Assembly: GCA_947629425.1 (NCBI GenBank)
Contig: CANRDR010000007.1
Location: 1-20,720, forward strand
Length of the DNA stretch: 20,720 bases
Direction of reading: 5' to 3'
Source: an uncultured Bacilli bacterium
GTDB lineage: Bacteria > Bacillota_I > Bacilli_A > RF39 > UBA660
The position numbers and the translations under genes are program-made. Below the pieces are notes generated by a model, which had not been told where the DNA came from, did not search any database, and saw only the letters and a list, made by a program, of their open reading frames with translations. Below are positions 1-8,465 of the stretch, piece by piece (the first letter of the stretch is position 1; each line of letters starts with the position of its first letter).

Positions 1-12
1 GCCGAAGATAGT

Positions 13-42
13 GAAAGCGAAAATAGGAAGTCGCCTTTTTTT
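13..42 (+). terminator. Possible terminator of an element upstream of the window
   Basis: A short stem of AAAGCGA (14-20) with TCGCCTTT (31-38), one mismatch, encloses about ten bases and runs into seven T residues at 36-42. It would end whatever lies left of the window. The visible 5' part (1-12) is too short to identify as gene or RNA. Confidence 0.35.
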
Positions 43-50
43 GTGTGATA

Positions 51-75
51 AAACAAGTACCATAGGCACTTGTTT
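51..75. repeat. Dispersed palindromic repeat, copy 1
   Basis: On the + strand: arm AAACAAGTAC, centre CATAG, arm GCACTTGTTT. The arms pair at 9 of 10 positions; the exception is A opposite C on the + strand, which becomes a G-U pair if the minus strand is transcribed. It is one of six copies of the same 25-bp element in this window and sits between an upstream terminator-like hairpin and the tsaE promoter. Confidence 0.8.
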
Positions 76-106
76 GGTAAATATATGTAAACTATGTAAA
101 AAATTA

Positions 107-135
107 TTGATATGAATATATATTTTATTTATAAT
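107..135 (+). promoter_or_regulatory. Sigma-A-type promoter of tsaE
   Basis: TTGATA (107-112), a 17-bp spacer and a perfect TATAAT (130-135). Transcription would start near 142, so the leader is only about a dozen bases and begins at the ribosome binding site AGGTGA. Confidence 0.65.
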
Positions 136-153
136 TATTCTAGGTGATAAAGA

Positions 154-606
154 ATGGATTATAAAATAACATCTAGAAATGTTGATGACACAATGAAATT
201 AGCTGAAAACATCGAATCAGAAAAATTTCCAGGAATGATTATCTGCTTAGATGGAGAATTAGGAAGCGGCAAAACAGTATTTGTTAAAGGCTTTGCGAAG
301 TCTTTAGGACTTGAGGATAATATAACTAGTCCTACATTTAATATAGTAAAAGAATATTTGACAGGAGAAATGCCCTTATATCACATGGATGTTTATAGAC
401 TAGAAGATGGTGATGAAAATATAGGGTTTGATGATTACTTTAAAACAGATGGGGTATGTATTGTTGAGTGGTCTGAACTAATAAAAGATTTTTTACCTGA
501 TGAAAGACTTGATATACAGTTTGTAGTAATTGATGAAAATACAAGAATTATAAAATTAATACCGCATGGACAAATATATGAAGATATTGTAAATAGTGTA
601 GTATAA
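154..606 (+). CDS. tsaE: tRNA threonylcarbamoyladenosine biosynthesis ATPase TsaE
   Basis: TsaE is the small P-loop ATPase that works with TsaD and TsaB to make N6-threonylcarbamoyladenosine at position 37 of ANN-decoding tRNAs. The 150-residue protein has the family's usual length. It shows a Walker A motif GELGSGKT at residues 34-41, followed by the family signatures SPTF and HMDVYRLED, and a late VEWSE motif. The start is supported by AGGTGA about seven bases upstream. It appears to be monocistronic, with its own promoter at 107-135 and a strong terminator at 614-663. The tsaB, rimI and tsaD genes that often follow it in Firmicutes are not beside it. Confidence 0.93.
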   Translation: MDYKITSRNVDDTMKLAENIESEKFPGMIICLDGELGSGKTVFVKGFAKSLGLEDNITSPTFNIVKEYLTGEMPLYHMDVYRLEDGDENIGFDDYFKTDGVCIVEWSELIKDFLPDERLDIQFVVIDENTRIIKLIPHGQIYEDIVNSVV

Positions 607-613
607 ATTATAG

Positions 614-663
614 GTTTTAGAATAATATTTTTATAGATTAGATATTATTCTAAAACTTTTTTA
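614..663 (+). terminator. Strong intrinsic terminator after tsaE
   Basis: A perfect 15-bp stem, 614-628 pairing with 642-656, with a 13-base loop and followed by six T residues. It begins eight bases after the tsaE stop codon. Confidence 0.85.
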
Positions 664-715
664 TATTTTATATCTGTAAAATTAGGAAAAATATGCTAAT
701 TTATTAAAAAATTGT

Positions 716-744
716 TTGACTTTTAATGTATTCTAACATATAAT
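716..744 (+). promoter_or_regulatory. Promoter of the rplM-rpsI operon
   Basis: TTGACT (716-721), a 17-bp spacer and a perfect TATAAT (739-744): a near-consensus sigma-A promoter, as expected for a ribosomal protein operon. The leader from about 751 to 826 is long enough for autogenous control (an L13 leader RNA is known in Firmicutes), but I could not match that structure with confidence. Confidence 0.8.
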
Positions 745-826
745 TTTAAATGGTACATTTTATTTATTCTTTTTATTATTAGATGTGGGAAGTCGAAATA
801 GTATTAGAATAGTGAAAGGAAAAAAT

Positions 827-1258
827 ATGAAAACATTTATGGAAAAAAAAGAAACAGTTACTCGTAATTGGTATGTAATTGATGCTGAAGGCCTACCATT
901 AGGAAGAGTAGCTACTAAAGCAGCTAACATATTAAGAGGTAAACATAAAGTAACTTATACACCTCATATTGATTGTGGAGATTATGTTATTATTGTTAAT
1001 GCTGATAAAGTTAAATTAACTGGTAACAAATTAAATGATAAAATTTATTATAATCATTCTGGATATCCAGGAGGATTAAGAGAACGTACTGCAAAAGAAA
1101 TGATAGAAAAATATCCTGTTGAAATGGTTGAAAGAGCTGTAAAAGGAATGATTCCTCATAATAGATTAGGAAGAAGTATATCAAAAAAACTATTTGTATA
1201 TGCTGGTTCAGAACACAAACATAGTGCACAAAAACCAATTAGCATAACTATTGATTAG
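827..1258 (+). CDS. rplM: 50S ribosomal protein L13
   Basis: L13 binds 23S rRNA early in large-subunit assembly. The 143-residue product has the expected length and signatures: NWYVIDAEGLPLGRVAT near the N terminus, then GKHK..YTPHIDCGDYVIIVNADK, the Y.HSGYPGG segment, and the conserved MIPHNRLGR. An in-frame upstream ATG at 785 would add 14 residues, but the start at 827 has a good ribosome binding site (GAAAGGA, 814-820) and gives the normal L13 N terminus, so 827 is chosen. It is followed directly by rpsI, the universal L13-S9 pair. Confidence 0.96.
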   Translation: MKTFMEKKETVTRNWYVIDAEGLPLGRVATKAANILRGKHKVTYTPHIDCGDYVIIVNADKVKLTGNKLNDKIYYNHSGYPGGLRERTAKEMIEKYPVEMVERAVKGMIPHNRLGRSISKKLFVYAGSEHKHSAQKPISITID

Positions 1259-1268
1259 GAGGGAAATA

Positions 1269-1685
1269 ATGGATAAAAAAGTATTTACAGGAACTGGTAG
1301 AAGAAAAAGTTCTGTTGCTCAAGTAAGAATGACTCCAGGAACAGGAAAAATTACTATTAATGGCAAAGATGTTAATGAATATATGCCTTTTGAAACACTA
1401 GTAATGGATTTAAAACAACCATTAGTAGAAACTAATAATGAAACTACATTTGATATAACAGTAAATGTTAAAGGTGGAGGTTTTTCAGGACAAACTGGTG
1501 CAATAAGATTAGGTATAACAAGAGCATTATTAGAATTTGATGCAGATACAGATCAAACAAGAGAAGATTCATATAGAAAAATTCTTAAATCAAAAGGATT
1601 TGTTAAACGTGATCCAAGAGTTAAAGAACGTAAAAAATATGGTCTTAAAAAAGCTCGTAGAGCTCCACAATTCTCAAAACGTTAA
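1269..1685 (+). CDS. rpsI: 30S ribosomal protein S9
   Basis: S9 is a small-subunit head protein whose C-terminal tail reaches the P-site tRNA. The 138-residue product shows the GTGRRKSSVAQVR N-terminal motif, the GGGFSGQTGAIRLGI core, and the basic end KKARRAPQFSKR with the conserved terminal S-K-R. The ATG at 1269 has a perfect AGGAGG (1257-1262) that overlaps the rplM stop codon. An in-frame TTG at 1251 is rejected because it lies upstream of this site. It is the second gene of the rplM-rpsI operon, ended by the terminator at 1703-1725. Confidence 0.96.
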   Translation: MDKKVFTGTGRRKSSVAQVRMTPGTGKITINGKDVNEYMPFETLVMDLKQPLVETNNETTFDITVNVKGGGFSGQTGAIRLGITRALLEFDADTDQTREDSYRKILKSKGFVKRDPRVKERKKYGLKKARRAPQFSKR

Positions 1686-1702
1686 TTTGTTTCGATTTTT
1701 AG

Positions 1703-1725
1703 AGAGTCCAATTATGGACTTTTTA
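1703..1725 (+). terminator. Intrinsic terminator of rplM-rpsI
   Basis: Stem AGTCCA (1705-1710) with TGGACT (1715-1720), loop ATTA, extended by a G-U and an A-U pair and running into five T residues. It begins about 18 bases after the rpsI stop. Confidence 0.75.
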
Positions 1726-1734
1726 TTTGTTTAA

Positions 1735-1759
1735 AAACAAGTGCTTATAGTACGTATTA
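1735..1759. repeat. Dispersed palindromic repeat, copy 2
   Basis: On the + strand: arm AAACAAGTGC, centre TTATA, arm GTACGTATTA. The inner four base pairs form with one G-U wobble; the outer arm is imperfect. It lies just after the rpsI terminator and before tilS. Confidence 0.7.
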
Positions 1760-1839
1760 ACTATAAAAACAATGAATGATATAAAGTTATAATAAAAAAT
1801 AATCTATTTTATTTAAAAATAAAGTCATTATATAGTTTT

Positions 1840-1870
1840 TTGCTTGTATTAATATTACTTTTCATATAAA
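1840..1870 (+). promoter_or_regulatory. Weak promoter candidate for tilS-ftsH
   Basis: TTGCTT (1840-1845) and TATAAA (1865-1870) are separated by 19 bp, longer than the usual 17. It is the best pair found between copy 2 of the palindrome and tilS, but its spacing is poor. A TATAAT at 1788-1793 has no suitable -35. Confidence 0.3.
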
Positions 1871-1895
1871 ATATTAAAATAAGGAATTGATTTAT

Positions 1896-3224
1896 ATGAA
1901 AGAAAGTTTAGACTTTTTAAAAAAATTAAATATAGATAAAAATGTTGTATTAGCATGTTCTGGTGGACCAGATTCCATGTGTCTTTTGCATATGTTAAAA
2001 AATAATGGATATAATGTAATATGTGCTCATGTAAATCATAATTTAAGAACAGTTAGTGAAGAAGAATACAAATTTGTTGAAAATTATTGTAAAGATAATA
2101 ATATTATTTTTGAAGGAATGAAAATACAAAATTACAAAAATAATAAATTTACAGAAAATGAAGCAAGAAAAAAAAGATATGATTTCTTTATAGATGTATT
2201 AAAAAAATATAATTATAAAGTATTAATAACAGCACATCACGGAGATGATTTAATAGAAACAATATTAATGCGTATAATAAGAGGTAGCAACTTAAATGGA
2301 TATAAAGGGTTTAGCAAATCATCTAAATTTAAAAATTATTTATTAGTTCGTCCATTAATATTTTATACAAAAAAAGATATAGAAAAATATGTTAAAGATA
2401 ACAATATACCATATGTAACAGATGATACAAATTTTTCAAAAAAATATACTAGAAATAGAATTAGATTAGATGTTCTTCCAATATTAAAAAACGAATATAT
2501 AGATGTACATAAAAAGTTTTTAGATTTTAATGAAGAATTAGAAAAAACACAAGATTATATAAATTATCAAGTAGAAGAAATATTAGATGATATTTATAAA
2601 GATAATAAATTAGATTTAAAAAAATTTAACAAACAACACAATTTTATAAAATATAAATTAATAGAAACTATATTATATAAATATTATAATGAAGATATTA
2701 AACTTATAACAAAAAAACATATTAACTTAATATTTGATTTAATAAATAATACAAATAAAAAAATTAATTTACCTAAAAATTTAATTGTATTTAAAGAGTA
2801 TGATACATTATTATTTAAAGAAGATAAAAAAAGTAAAGAATATGAATATGTTTTTAATGATTATTTAGAAATAGATAATTTTGGGAAATTAGAAAAAATA
2901 GAAGATACAAATGAGAAGAGCAATTATGTTATAAAATTAAATTCTAAAGATATAAAATTACCTTTAAAGTTAAGAACTATTAAAGATGGAGATAAAATTA
3001 GTGTTAAAAATTTAAATGGTACAAAAAAAGTTAGCAGAATATTTATAGATGAAAAAATACCATTAAGTGTTAGAAATGATATTCCAGTTTTAATAGATAG
3101 CACTGATACAATACTTTGGATACCTGGAATAAAGAAAAGTAAATTTGATTGTTATAATAATGGAATATATGATATAATAATAAAGTACACAAAAAAGGAG
3201 AAGAGTAATGAAAAAGAAAAATAA
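1896..3224 (+). CDS. tilS: tRNA(Ile)-lysidine synthase TilS
   Basis: TilS ligates lysine to C34 of tRNA-Ile(CAU) using ATP, which lets that tRNA read AUA; this matters in a genome this rich in ATA codons. The 442-residue product carries the N-type ATP pyrophosphatase loop SGGPDS at residues 22-27, followed by HVNHNLR and an ITAHHGDD motif, and a C-terminal TilS domain ending in IPGI. The ATG at 1896 has AAGGA 10 bases upstream; an in-frame TTG at 1887 overlaps the spacing region and is rejected. Its last 17 bases overlap the start of ftsH, a neighbour pairing also found near the origin in Bacillus and relatives. Confidence 0.94.
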   Translation: MKESLDFLKKLNIDKNVVLACSGGPDSMCLLHMLKNNGYNVICAHVNHNLRTVSEEEYKFVENYCKDNNIIFEGMKIQNYKNNKFTENEARKKRYDFFIDVLKKYNYKVLITAHHGDDLIETILMRIIRGSNLNGYKGFSKSSKFKNYLLVRPLIFYTKKDIEKYVKDNNIPYVTDDTNFSKKYTRNRIRLDVLPILKNEYIDVHKKFLDFNEELEKTQDYINYQVEEILDDIYKDNKLDLKKFNKQHNFIKYKLIETILYKYYNEDIKLITKKHINLIFDLINNTNKKINLPKNLIVFKEYDTLLFKEDKKSKEYEYVFNDYLEIDNFGKLEKIEDTNEKSNYVIKLNSKDIKLPLKLRTIKDGDKISVKNLNGTKKVSRIFIDEKIPLSVRNDIPVLIDSTDTILWIPGIKKSKFDCYNNGIYDIIIKYTKKEKSNEKEK

Positions 3225-5100
3225 TATGACTAAACAAGCAATGCCATATTTAATACTTGCAATTGTATTAATAGGTGCATTGATATTTTATAACTTAGGG
3301 CAAATAAAAGTTAATGAATTAACATATGATGAATTAATGAGTGAACTAAGTAAAGATACAGTAAAGACGCTAGAAGTAACTCCTAAATCAAGTGCTGGAG
3401 TTTACTACTTAACAGGTACTTTAAAAGATTATAGTAAAAATGAAGTATTTAAAGTAAATGTTCCTTTATCAGAATCTGTATTAGATAGAGTACTTACATA
3501 TGCTGATAAAAATGAATTTGAAGTAGAAACTAATACTAATCCTGAAAATTCAAGTATAGTTACTATATTAATTAATGTAGTACCATTTGTACTACTTATA
3601 GGAGCAACATTCTATTTATTTTCTAAAATATCTGGTGGAAATAAAAATTCAATGGATTTTGGAAAAAGTAGAGCAAAGCTTAGTGAAGATGGCGGTAGAG
3701 TTAGATTTACTGATGTTGCTGGATTAAATGAAGAAAAAGAAGAAGTTGCAGAGTTAATTGACTTCTTAAAAAATCCTAAAAAATTCCAAAAGTTAGGTGC
3801 AAGAATTCCTAAAGGTGTTTTATTAGTAGGTCCTCCAGGAACAGGTAAAACTTTACTTGCAAAAGCAGTTGCTGGAGAGGCTAATGTACCATTTTATTAT
3901 ATAAGTGGATCAGATTTTGTTGAATTATTTGTAGGTATTGGAGCAAGTCGTGTAAGAGATATGTTTAAACAAGCTAAACAATCAGCACCATGTTTAATAT
4001 TTATAGATGAAATAGATGCAGTAGGTAGACAAAGAGGAACTGGTTTAGGTGGCGGACATGATGAAAGAGAGCAAACCTTAAACCAATTATTAACAGAAAT
4101 GGATGGATTTGGTGCAAATGAAGGAATTATTATAATTGCAGCAACAAATAGACCAGATGTATTAGATCCAGCACTTTTAAGACCAGGAAGATTTGATAGA
4201 CAAGTAACTGTTAGTTTACCAGATCAAAGAGAAAGAGAAGCAATATTGAAAGTACATGCAAAAGATAAAATATTTGATGAATCTGTTAATTTAGAAAATT
4301 TATCTAAAAGAACTCCAGGATTTAGTGGAGCAGATTTAGAGAATTTACTTAATGAATCAGCATTACTTGCAGTTAGAAGAAATAAAAAAGCAATAGGCAT
4401 GGATGAAATAGATGAAGCAACTGATAGAGTATTAATGGGACCTGCTAAAACTAGTAGAAAAATTACTGATAAAGAAAAGAAATTAGTGTCTCTTCATGAA
4501 GCAGGACATGCTGTTATCGGATTAAAATTAGAACATGCAAACGAAGTTCATAAAATAACAATTATTCCGCGTGGTATGGCTGGCGGTTATACTATGATGC
4601 TTCCTAAAGAAGAAAAAATTGCTATTATGACTAAAGATGAATTGCTTGCAAATATTACAGGATTACTAGGTGGACGTGTTAGTGAAGAATTATATTTTGG
4701 TGAAATATCTACAGGTGCATCAGATGATTTCTCAAAAGCAACTAAAATTGCAAGAAGTATGGTTACTGAATATGGTATGAGTGATTTAGGACCAGTACAA
4801 TTTGAACAAAAAGAAGAAGGAGTATTCTTAGGAAGAGATTACAATAAATCAAGAAACTTCTCAGATGCAGTTGCATTAGAAATAGATCAAGAAGTAAGAA
4901 AAATAGTTAATGAATGTTATAAGAAAGCTACTAAAATATTAAAAGAAAATGAAAAATTAGTTAAACTATTAAGTGATACTTTAATAGAAAAAGAAACTAT
5001 TACTAAAGAAGAAATAGATGAATTAGTTAAAAATGGTAAATTATCAAGTAAAGTTTCTGAAGTAGATACTGATTTAGAAGAATCTAAAGAAGAACAATAA
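3208..5100 (+). CDS. ftsH: ATP-dependent zinc metalloprotease FtsH
   Basis: FtsH is a membrane-anchored hexameric AAA+ protease that degrades misfolded membrane proteins and short-lived regulators. In order, the 630-residue product shows an N-terminal membrane segment (about 12-29), a small outer domain, a second membrane segment (about 118-138), Walker A GPPGTGKT (208-215), Walker B with IFIDEID (264-270), the second region of homology ATNRPDVLDPALLRPGRFD, and the zinc site HEAGH (430-434). The tail is acidic and glutamate-rich. The start is supported by AGGAG at 3196-3200, inside the end of tilS, so the two are translationally coupled. A terminator follows at once. Confidence 0.96.
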   Translation: MKKKNNMTKQAMPYLILAIVLIGALIFYNLGQIKVNELTYDELMSELSKDTVKTLEVTPKSSAGVYYLTGTLKDYSKNEVFKVNVPLSESVLDRVLTYADKNEFEVETNTNPENSSIVTILINVVPFVLLIGATFYLFSKISGGNKNSMDFGKSRAKLSEDGGRVRFTDVAGLNEEKEEVAELIDFLKNPKKFQKLGARIPKGVLLVGPPGTGKTLLAKAVAGEANVPFYYISGSDFVELFVGIGASRVRDMFKQAKQSAPCLIFIDEIDAVGRQRGTGLGGGHDEREQTLNQLLTEMDGFGANEGIIIIAATNRPDVLDPALLRPGRFDRQVTVSLPDQREREAILKVHAKDKIFDESVNLENLSKRTPGFSGADLENLLNESALLAVRRNKKAIGMDEIDEATDRVLMGPAKTSRKITDKEKKLVSLHEAGHAVIGLKLEHANEVHKITIIPRGMAGGYTMMLPKEEKIAIMTKDELLANITGLLGGRVSEELYFGEISTGASDDFSKATKIARSMVTEYGMSDLGPVQFEQKEEGVFLGRDYNKSRNFSDAVALEIDQEVRKIVNECYKKATKILKENEKLVKLLSDTLIEKETITKEEIDELVKNGKLSSKVSEVDTDLEESKEEQ

Positions 5101-5104
5101 TTAG

Positions 5105-5131
5105 AAAATTACTTTTATAGTAATTTTTTTT
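5105..5131 (+). terminator. Intrinsic terminator after ftsH
   Basis: Nine-bp stem AAAATTACT (5105-5113) with AGTAATTTT (5119-5127), loop TTTAT, merging into a run of eight T residues. Confidence 0.75.
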
Positions 5132-5140
5132 ACGTTTTTA

Positions 5141-5169
5141 TTGCATAAAAAAAACTAAGGGATTATAAT
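5141..5169 (+). promoter_or_regulatory. Promoter of the small membrane/coiled-coil gene
   Basis: TTGCAT (5141-5146), 17-bp spacer, perfect TATAAT (5164-5169). The predicted start near 5176 leaves a leader of about 20 bases, with the ribosome binding site AAGGAG at 5180-5185. Confidence 0.65.
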
Positions 5170-5195
5170 AAGTTCCATGAAGGAGATTTATTCAT

Positions 5196-5693
5196 ATGGA
5201 TTTAGGAAAAATGATTGAAGAACTTAATTATACAAAAGCTAAAGTTCTTATGGCAGAAAATGAGTTAAAGTTCATAATATGTAATGAAAAAAGCAGAAAA
5301 ATAATAAATTATATTTTATTTGGATTTTTGCCTATAATTACTATAATTTTAGGTAATATAATGGTCATAAATATTATATATAATATACCTGATTTAATTG
5401 CATATTATATTTTTTGCTTTATTATTCTAGTTTTAGCAAAAAGTTTTTCATCTTTTTGTTTTGGCATAAAGAAAAAAAATAAAGAAAAAATAATACAATT
5501 AGAATTATCTTTAAAAGATTATAAAGACAAAGCAAAAGATTTAGAATTAAATGTAAATAAAACGAAAGAAAATATAAGAAATATTAATAGTAAAAATAAT
5601 ACAAAAACGAATATAAATTTGGCTGAATTAAAAAATAATGAACTAGATGAATCAAAATCACTACAATTAAAACCATTTAATAAACAAAAATAG
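5196..5693 (+). CDS. Small two-helix membrane protein with coiled-coil tail, unknown function
   Basis: I do not recognise this 165-residue protein. A short charged N-terminal helix (1-35) is followed by two hydrophobic segments at about 36-62 and 67-90. A lysine/glutamate-rich region (about 94-125) with heptad-like spacing follows, then a polar asparagine-rich tail. The topology suggests a membrane-anchored protein with both ends on the same face. It is a single-gene unit with its own promoter (5141-5169) and terminator (5694-5722), placed between ftsH and parA. AAGGAG ten bases upstream supports the start. No catalytic motif is visible. Confidence 0.75.
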   Translation: MDLGKMIEELNYTKAKVLMAENELKFIICNEKSRKIINYILFGFLPIITIILGNIMVINIIYNIPDLIAYYIFCFIILVLAKSFSSFCFGIKKKNKEKIIQLELSLKDYKDKAKDLELNVNKTKENIRNINSKNNTKTNINLAELKNNELDESKSLQLKPFNKQK

Positions 5694-5722
5694 TTATTAA
5701 TGTATTTTAATAATTTTTTTTA
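5694..5722 (+). terminator. Intrinsic terminator after the small membrane gene
   Basis: TTATTAA (5694-5700), directly after the stop codon, pairs with TTAATAA (5707-5713); seven T residues follow. The stem is short and all AT, so strength is uncertain. Confidence 0.55.
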
Positions 5723-5748
5723 TTTTAAAAACTATAAAAGATAAAAAA

Positions 5749-5777
5749 TTGTTTAGACAATTAAATATATATATGAT
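5749..5777 (+). promoter_or_regulatory. Promoter of the parAB operon
   Basis: TTGTTT (5749-5754), a 17-bp spacer and TATGAT (5772-5777). The -35 lies in a small inverted repeat (AATTG, TTTAGA, CAATT), which could be a regulatory site or chance in AT-rich DNA. Confidence 0.55.
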
Positions 5778-5819
5778 AAAATTAATTATGTGTAAGAATT
5801 AAAAAAGGCAGTGGTAAAA

Positions 5820-6605
5820 ATGACAAAAATTATATCTTTAGTAAATCAAAAAGGTGGTGTTGGTAAAACAACATCTAGTATTAACTTAGCAGCATCATTA
5901 GGTAAATTAGGTAAAAAAACGTTAATTATAGATTTAGATCCACAAGGTAATGCCACAACAGGATTGGGTATAAATAAAGGAGAAATATCATACAGTGTTT
6001 ATGATGTTTTAACTGAAAATTGTGATATAAAAAAAGCAATAATCAAAACTAAATTTACTAATCTTTCAATACTGCCTGCAACAATTAATTTAGCTGGAAT
6101 TGATATTGAGTTAGTAGAAAAAGCGTATCAAGATGCTAAATTTAGAAAAAATGAACAATTAAAAAATAGTATAGTAACACTTGACAATAAATATGATTAT
6201 ATAATAATTGATTGTCCACCATCATTAGGTTTATTAACAACTAACGCATTAGTTTGTAGTGATTCAGTTATTATACCAGTACAATGTGAATTTTTTGCAC
6301 TAGAAGGTATTACACAACTATTAAACACAATAATTATGACACAAACCAGACTAAATCCTAGTTTAAAAATAGAAGGTGTATTGTTAACATTATTAGATTC
6401 AAGAACAGTATTAGGATTACAAGTTGTTGAAGAAGTTAGAAAATTTTTTAAAGAAAAAGTTTTTAATACAATAATTCCAAGATTAATAAGATTAGTTGAA
6501 GCACCTAGTCATGGAGAACCAATTATAGAATATGATCCATTAAGTAGAGCAGCTGAAGCATATTTAAATTTAGCTAAGGAGGTTATATCAAGAGATGGAG
6601 AGTAA
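5820..6605 (+). CDS. parA: Chromosome-partitioning ATPase ParA/Soj
   Basis: ParA (Soj) is a deviant-Walker ATPase that binds DNA as an ATP dimer and works with ParB-parS in origin segregation and, in Bacillus, DnaA control. With the ATG at 5820 the product is 261 residues. The deviant Walker A KGGVGKTT is at residues 11-18, followed by LIIDLDPQGN (A') and IIIDCPPSLG (Walker B region). A GTG at 5811 is in frame, but the ATG gives the canonical N terminus and leaves room for the purine-rich AAAAAAGG upstream. It overlaps parB by 11 bases and heads a five-gene unit. Confidence 0.94.
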   Translation: MTKIISLVNQKGGVGKTTSSINLAASLGKLGKKTLIIDLDPQGNATTGLGINKGEISYSVYDVLTENCDIKKAIIKTKFTNLSILPATINLAGIDIELVEKAYQDAKFRKNEQLKNSIVTLDNKYDYIIIDCPPSLGLLTTNALVCSDSVIIPVQCEFFALEGITQLLNTIIMTQTRLNPSLKIEGVLLTLLDSRTVLGLQVVEEVRKFFKEKVFNTIIPRLIRLVEAPSHGEPIIEYDPLSRAAEAYLNLAKEVISRDGE

Positions 6606-7491
6606 AAGAAAAGCATTAGGAAAAGGTTTAGAACAACTATTTAATAGTGAACCTTTAAATTTTGAAACACTTAATAATTTTGAAAAAGAAATTGTTAATA
6701 CAACTAAAGAAAGTGACATAGTAAATATTAAAATAAGTGAAATTAGAAGTAATCCACATCAACCTAGAAAATATTTTGATGAAAAAGCATTAGAAGAATT
6801 AGCAGATTCTATTAAAGAACATGGTGTAATAGAACCAATTATTGTTAAAAAAAGTATAAAAGGTTATGACTTAGTAGCAGGTGAAAGAAGAACAAAAGCA
6901 GCAAGATTAGCCGGACTTGAAACAATACCTGCAATAATAAAAGATTTTACAGATCAACAAATGATGGAAATTGCATTGATTGAAAATATACAAAGAGAAG
7001 ATTTATCCGCAATAGAAGAAGCAATTGCATATAAAAATTACATAGATGAAACAGGTTATACACAAGAAGATGTAGCTAAAAAATTTGGAAAATCAAGAAG
7101 TTATATAACAAACTTATTAGGTCTTTTAACACTTCCAACAAATGTACAAAATGAAGTAACTAATGGTACTATTAGTATGTCACATGCAAGAGTATTAAGT
7201 AAAATAGAAGATGATAAATTAATAGAAGATCTTGCTAATAAAATTATAGAAGATGAAATAAGTGTAAGAGAGTTAGAAAATTTAAGTAGAGAAGAAAATA
7301 TAGTAAAAAAGAATAAAATAAATAGAACTAATACTATAAATCCTAAATATAAAATATATGAAAATGTATTAAGAGATTTAGTTGGTACAAAAGTACAAAT
7401 AAGTAAAAATAAAGTAACTATACCTTTTGATTCAGAAAAAGATTTAGAAAGAATTTTAGAAATTTTAAATATAGATATAGAAGAGGATTAA
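6595..7491 (+). CDS. parB: Chromosome-partitioning protein ParB/Spo0J
   Basis: ParB is a CTP-dependent DNA clamp that loads at parS and spreads to recruit SMC and drive ParA. The 298-residue product has the N-terminal CTPase domain with NPHQPRK and the GERR motif at residues 96-99, then ENIQRED, a helix-turn-helix from about 156 (TQEDVAKKFGKSRSYITNLL), and a C-terminal dimerisation region. GGAGG lies about twelve bases upstream, inside parA, so the two are coupled. The classic parS sequence (TGTTTCACGTGAAACA) is not present in the window. Confidence 0.94.
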   Translation: MESKRKALGKGLEQLFNSEPLNFETLNNFEKEIVNTTKESDIVNIKISEIRSNPHQPRKYFDEKALEELADSIKEHGVIEPIIVKKSIKGYDLVAGERRTKAARLAGLETIPAIIKDFTDQQMMEIALIENIQREDLSAIEEAIAYKNYIDETGYTQEDVAKKFGKSRSYITNLLGLLTLPTNVQNEVTNGTISMSHARVLSKIEDDKLIEDLANKIIEDEISVRELENLSREENIVKKNKINRTNTINPKYKIYENVLRDLVGTKVQISKNKVTIPFDSEKDLERILEILNIDIEED

Positions 7492-7492
7492 T

Positions 7493-8290
7493 ATGCTATC
7501 ACTTTTAAAAAGAAAAGAAGTATATGGAACTATTTTAATATTACTAATTACTTTTATTATATATAGATTAGTAAATAAATTTATAAATAGAATAGTTATT
7601 AAAGGTAAAAATGATTTAGAAATAAAAAGAAGAAAAACATTAATAACACTATTTAATAATATATTTAAGTATGTAATATTAATATTGATGGTATTATTAT
7701 TAATGTCTTTATATGGTATAAATACTGCTAGTATAGTTGCAGGATTAGGTGTTGCTGGAGTAGTAATAGGATTTGGACTTCAAGATGCACTAAAAGATAT
7801 AGTTAGTGGTATAAATATTATTATGGATGATTACTTTGTTGTAGGTGATATTGTAGAGTATAATGATTTTATGGGAACTATCATAGAATTTGGATTAAAA
7901 TCTACTAAAATAAAAAAATTAACTGGTGAGGTTTTAATTATTGCTAATAGAAATATAGATAAAATAATAAATATTAGTAAAGAAAAAGCATCAATTGTAT
8001 TATATATACCTACTGCATATGAAGAAAAATGTGAAAAAGTAGAAAAAGTTTTAAATGAAGTATTAAATTATTGTAAAGAAACTTATAGTGATATTAATCA
8101 AGTAGAATATATGGGCATAGAAAATTTTAATTCTTCTTCAATAGATTATGCTATTAAAATTACTTGTAAAAGGGAAACACAATGGGATATTAAAAGAAAA
8201 GTATTAAAAGAAATAAAAATTGCATATGATAAAAATAATTTAAAAATACCTTATAATCAAATGGAGGTACATAATGGAAAAAACATATAA
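7493..8290 (+). CDS. MscS-family mechanosensitive ion channel
   Basis: Small-conductance mechanosensitive channels open under membrane tension to release solutes on hypo-osmotic shock. The 265-residue protein has three hydrophobic segments: about 10-28, 58-76 and a glycine/alanine-patterned pore helix (about 78-110, with AGLGVAGVVIGFGLQDALKD). These are followed by the beta domain with a GDIVE motif and the mixed C-terminal domain. It starts two bases after the parB stop and its end overlaps the DUF951 gene by 17 bases. A small MscS protein between parB and DUF951 is a recurring Firmicute neighbourhood, to my knowledge. Confidence 0.88.
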   Translation: MLSLLKRKEVYGTILILLITFIIYRLVNKFINRIVIKGKNDLEIKRRKTLITLFNNIFKYVILILMVLLLMSLYGINTASIVAGLGVAGVVIGFGLQDALKDIVSGINIIMDDYFVVGDIVEYNDFMGTIIEFGLKSTKIKKLTGEVLIIANRNIDKIINISKEKASIVLYIPTAYEEKCEKVEKVLNEVLNYCKETYSDINQVEYMGIENFNSSSIDYAIKITCKRETQWDIKRKVLKEIKIAYDKNNLKIPYNQMEVHNGKNI

Positions 8291-8465
8291 ATTAGGGGAT
8301 ACAGTAATAATGAAAAAACCTCATGCTTGTAAAGAAAATGAATGGCTTATTACTAGAGTTGGTGTTGATATAAAATTAAAATGTAAAAAATGTAATAGAG
8401 AAATAATGTTAGATAGATTTGATTTTGAAAAAAAATTAAGGAGAGTTTTAAATGAAGAAAATTAA
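8274..8465 (+). CDS. DUF951 family small protein (YyzM-like)
   Basis: A 63-residue protein of the DUF951 family, conserved beside parB or ychF in Firmicutes, with no established biochemical role. Features visible are GDTVIMKKPHACKENEW, then two cysteines in KCKKCNR, and the sequence IMLDR.DFEKKLRRV, all typical of the family. The three cysteines with a nearby histidine could bind metal, which is inference. GGAGGT (8263-8268) lies inside the end of the channel gene, and the 3' end overlaps the transporter gene by 14 bases, so all three are translationally linked. Confidence 0.9.
   Translation: MEKTYKLGDTVIMKKPHACKENEWLITRVGVDIKLKCKKCNREIMLDRFDFEKKLRRVLNEEN

Noticed and set aside
785..826. Longer rplM with start at 785
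   Set aside because: The extra 14 residues are not part of L13 and the ribosome binding site fits the ATG at 827; the stretch is leader.
1011..1238. Reverse-strand open frame inside rplM
   Set aside because: Hydrophobic, low-complexity translation opposite a certain ribosomal protein gene; no start signals.
1537..1734. Second + strand frame over the end of rpsI
   Set aside because: Overlaps S9 in another frame and runs through its terminator; no ribosome binding site.
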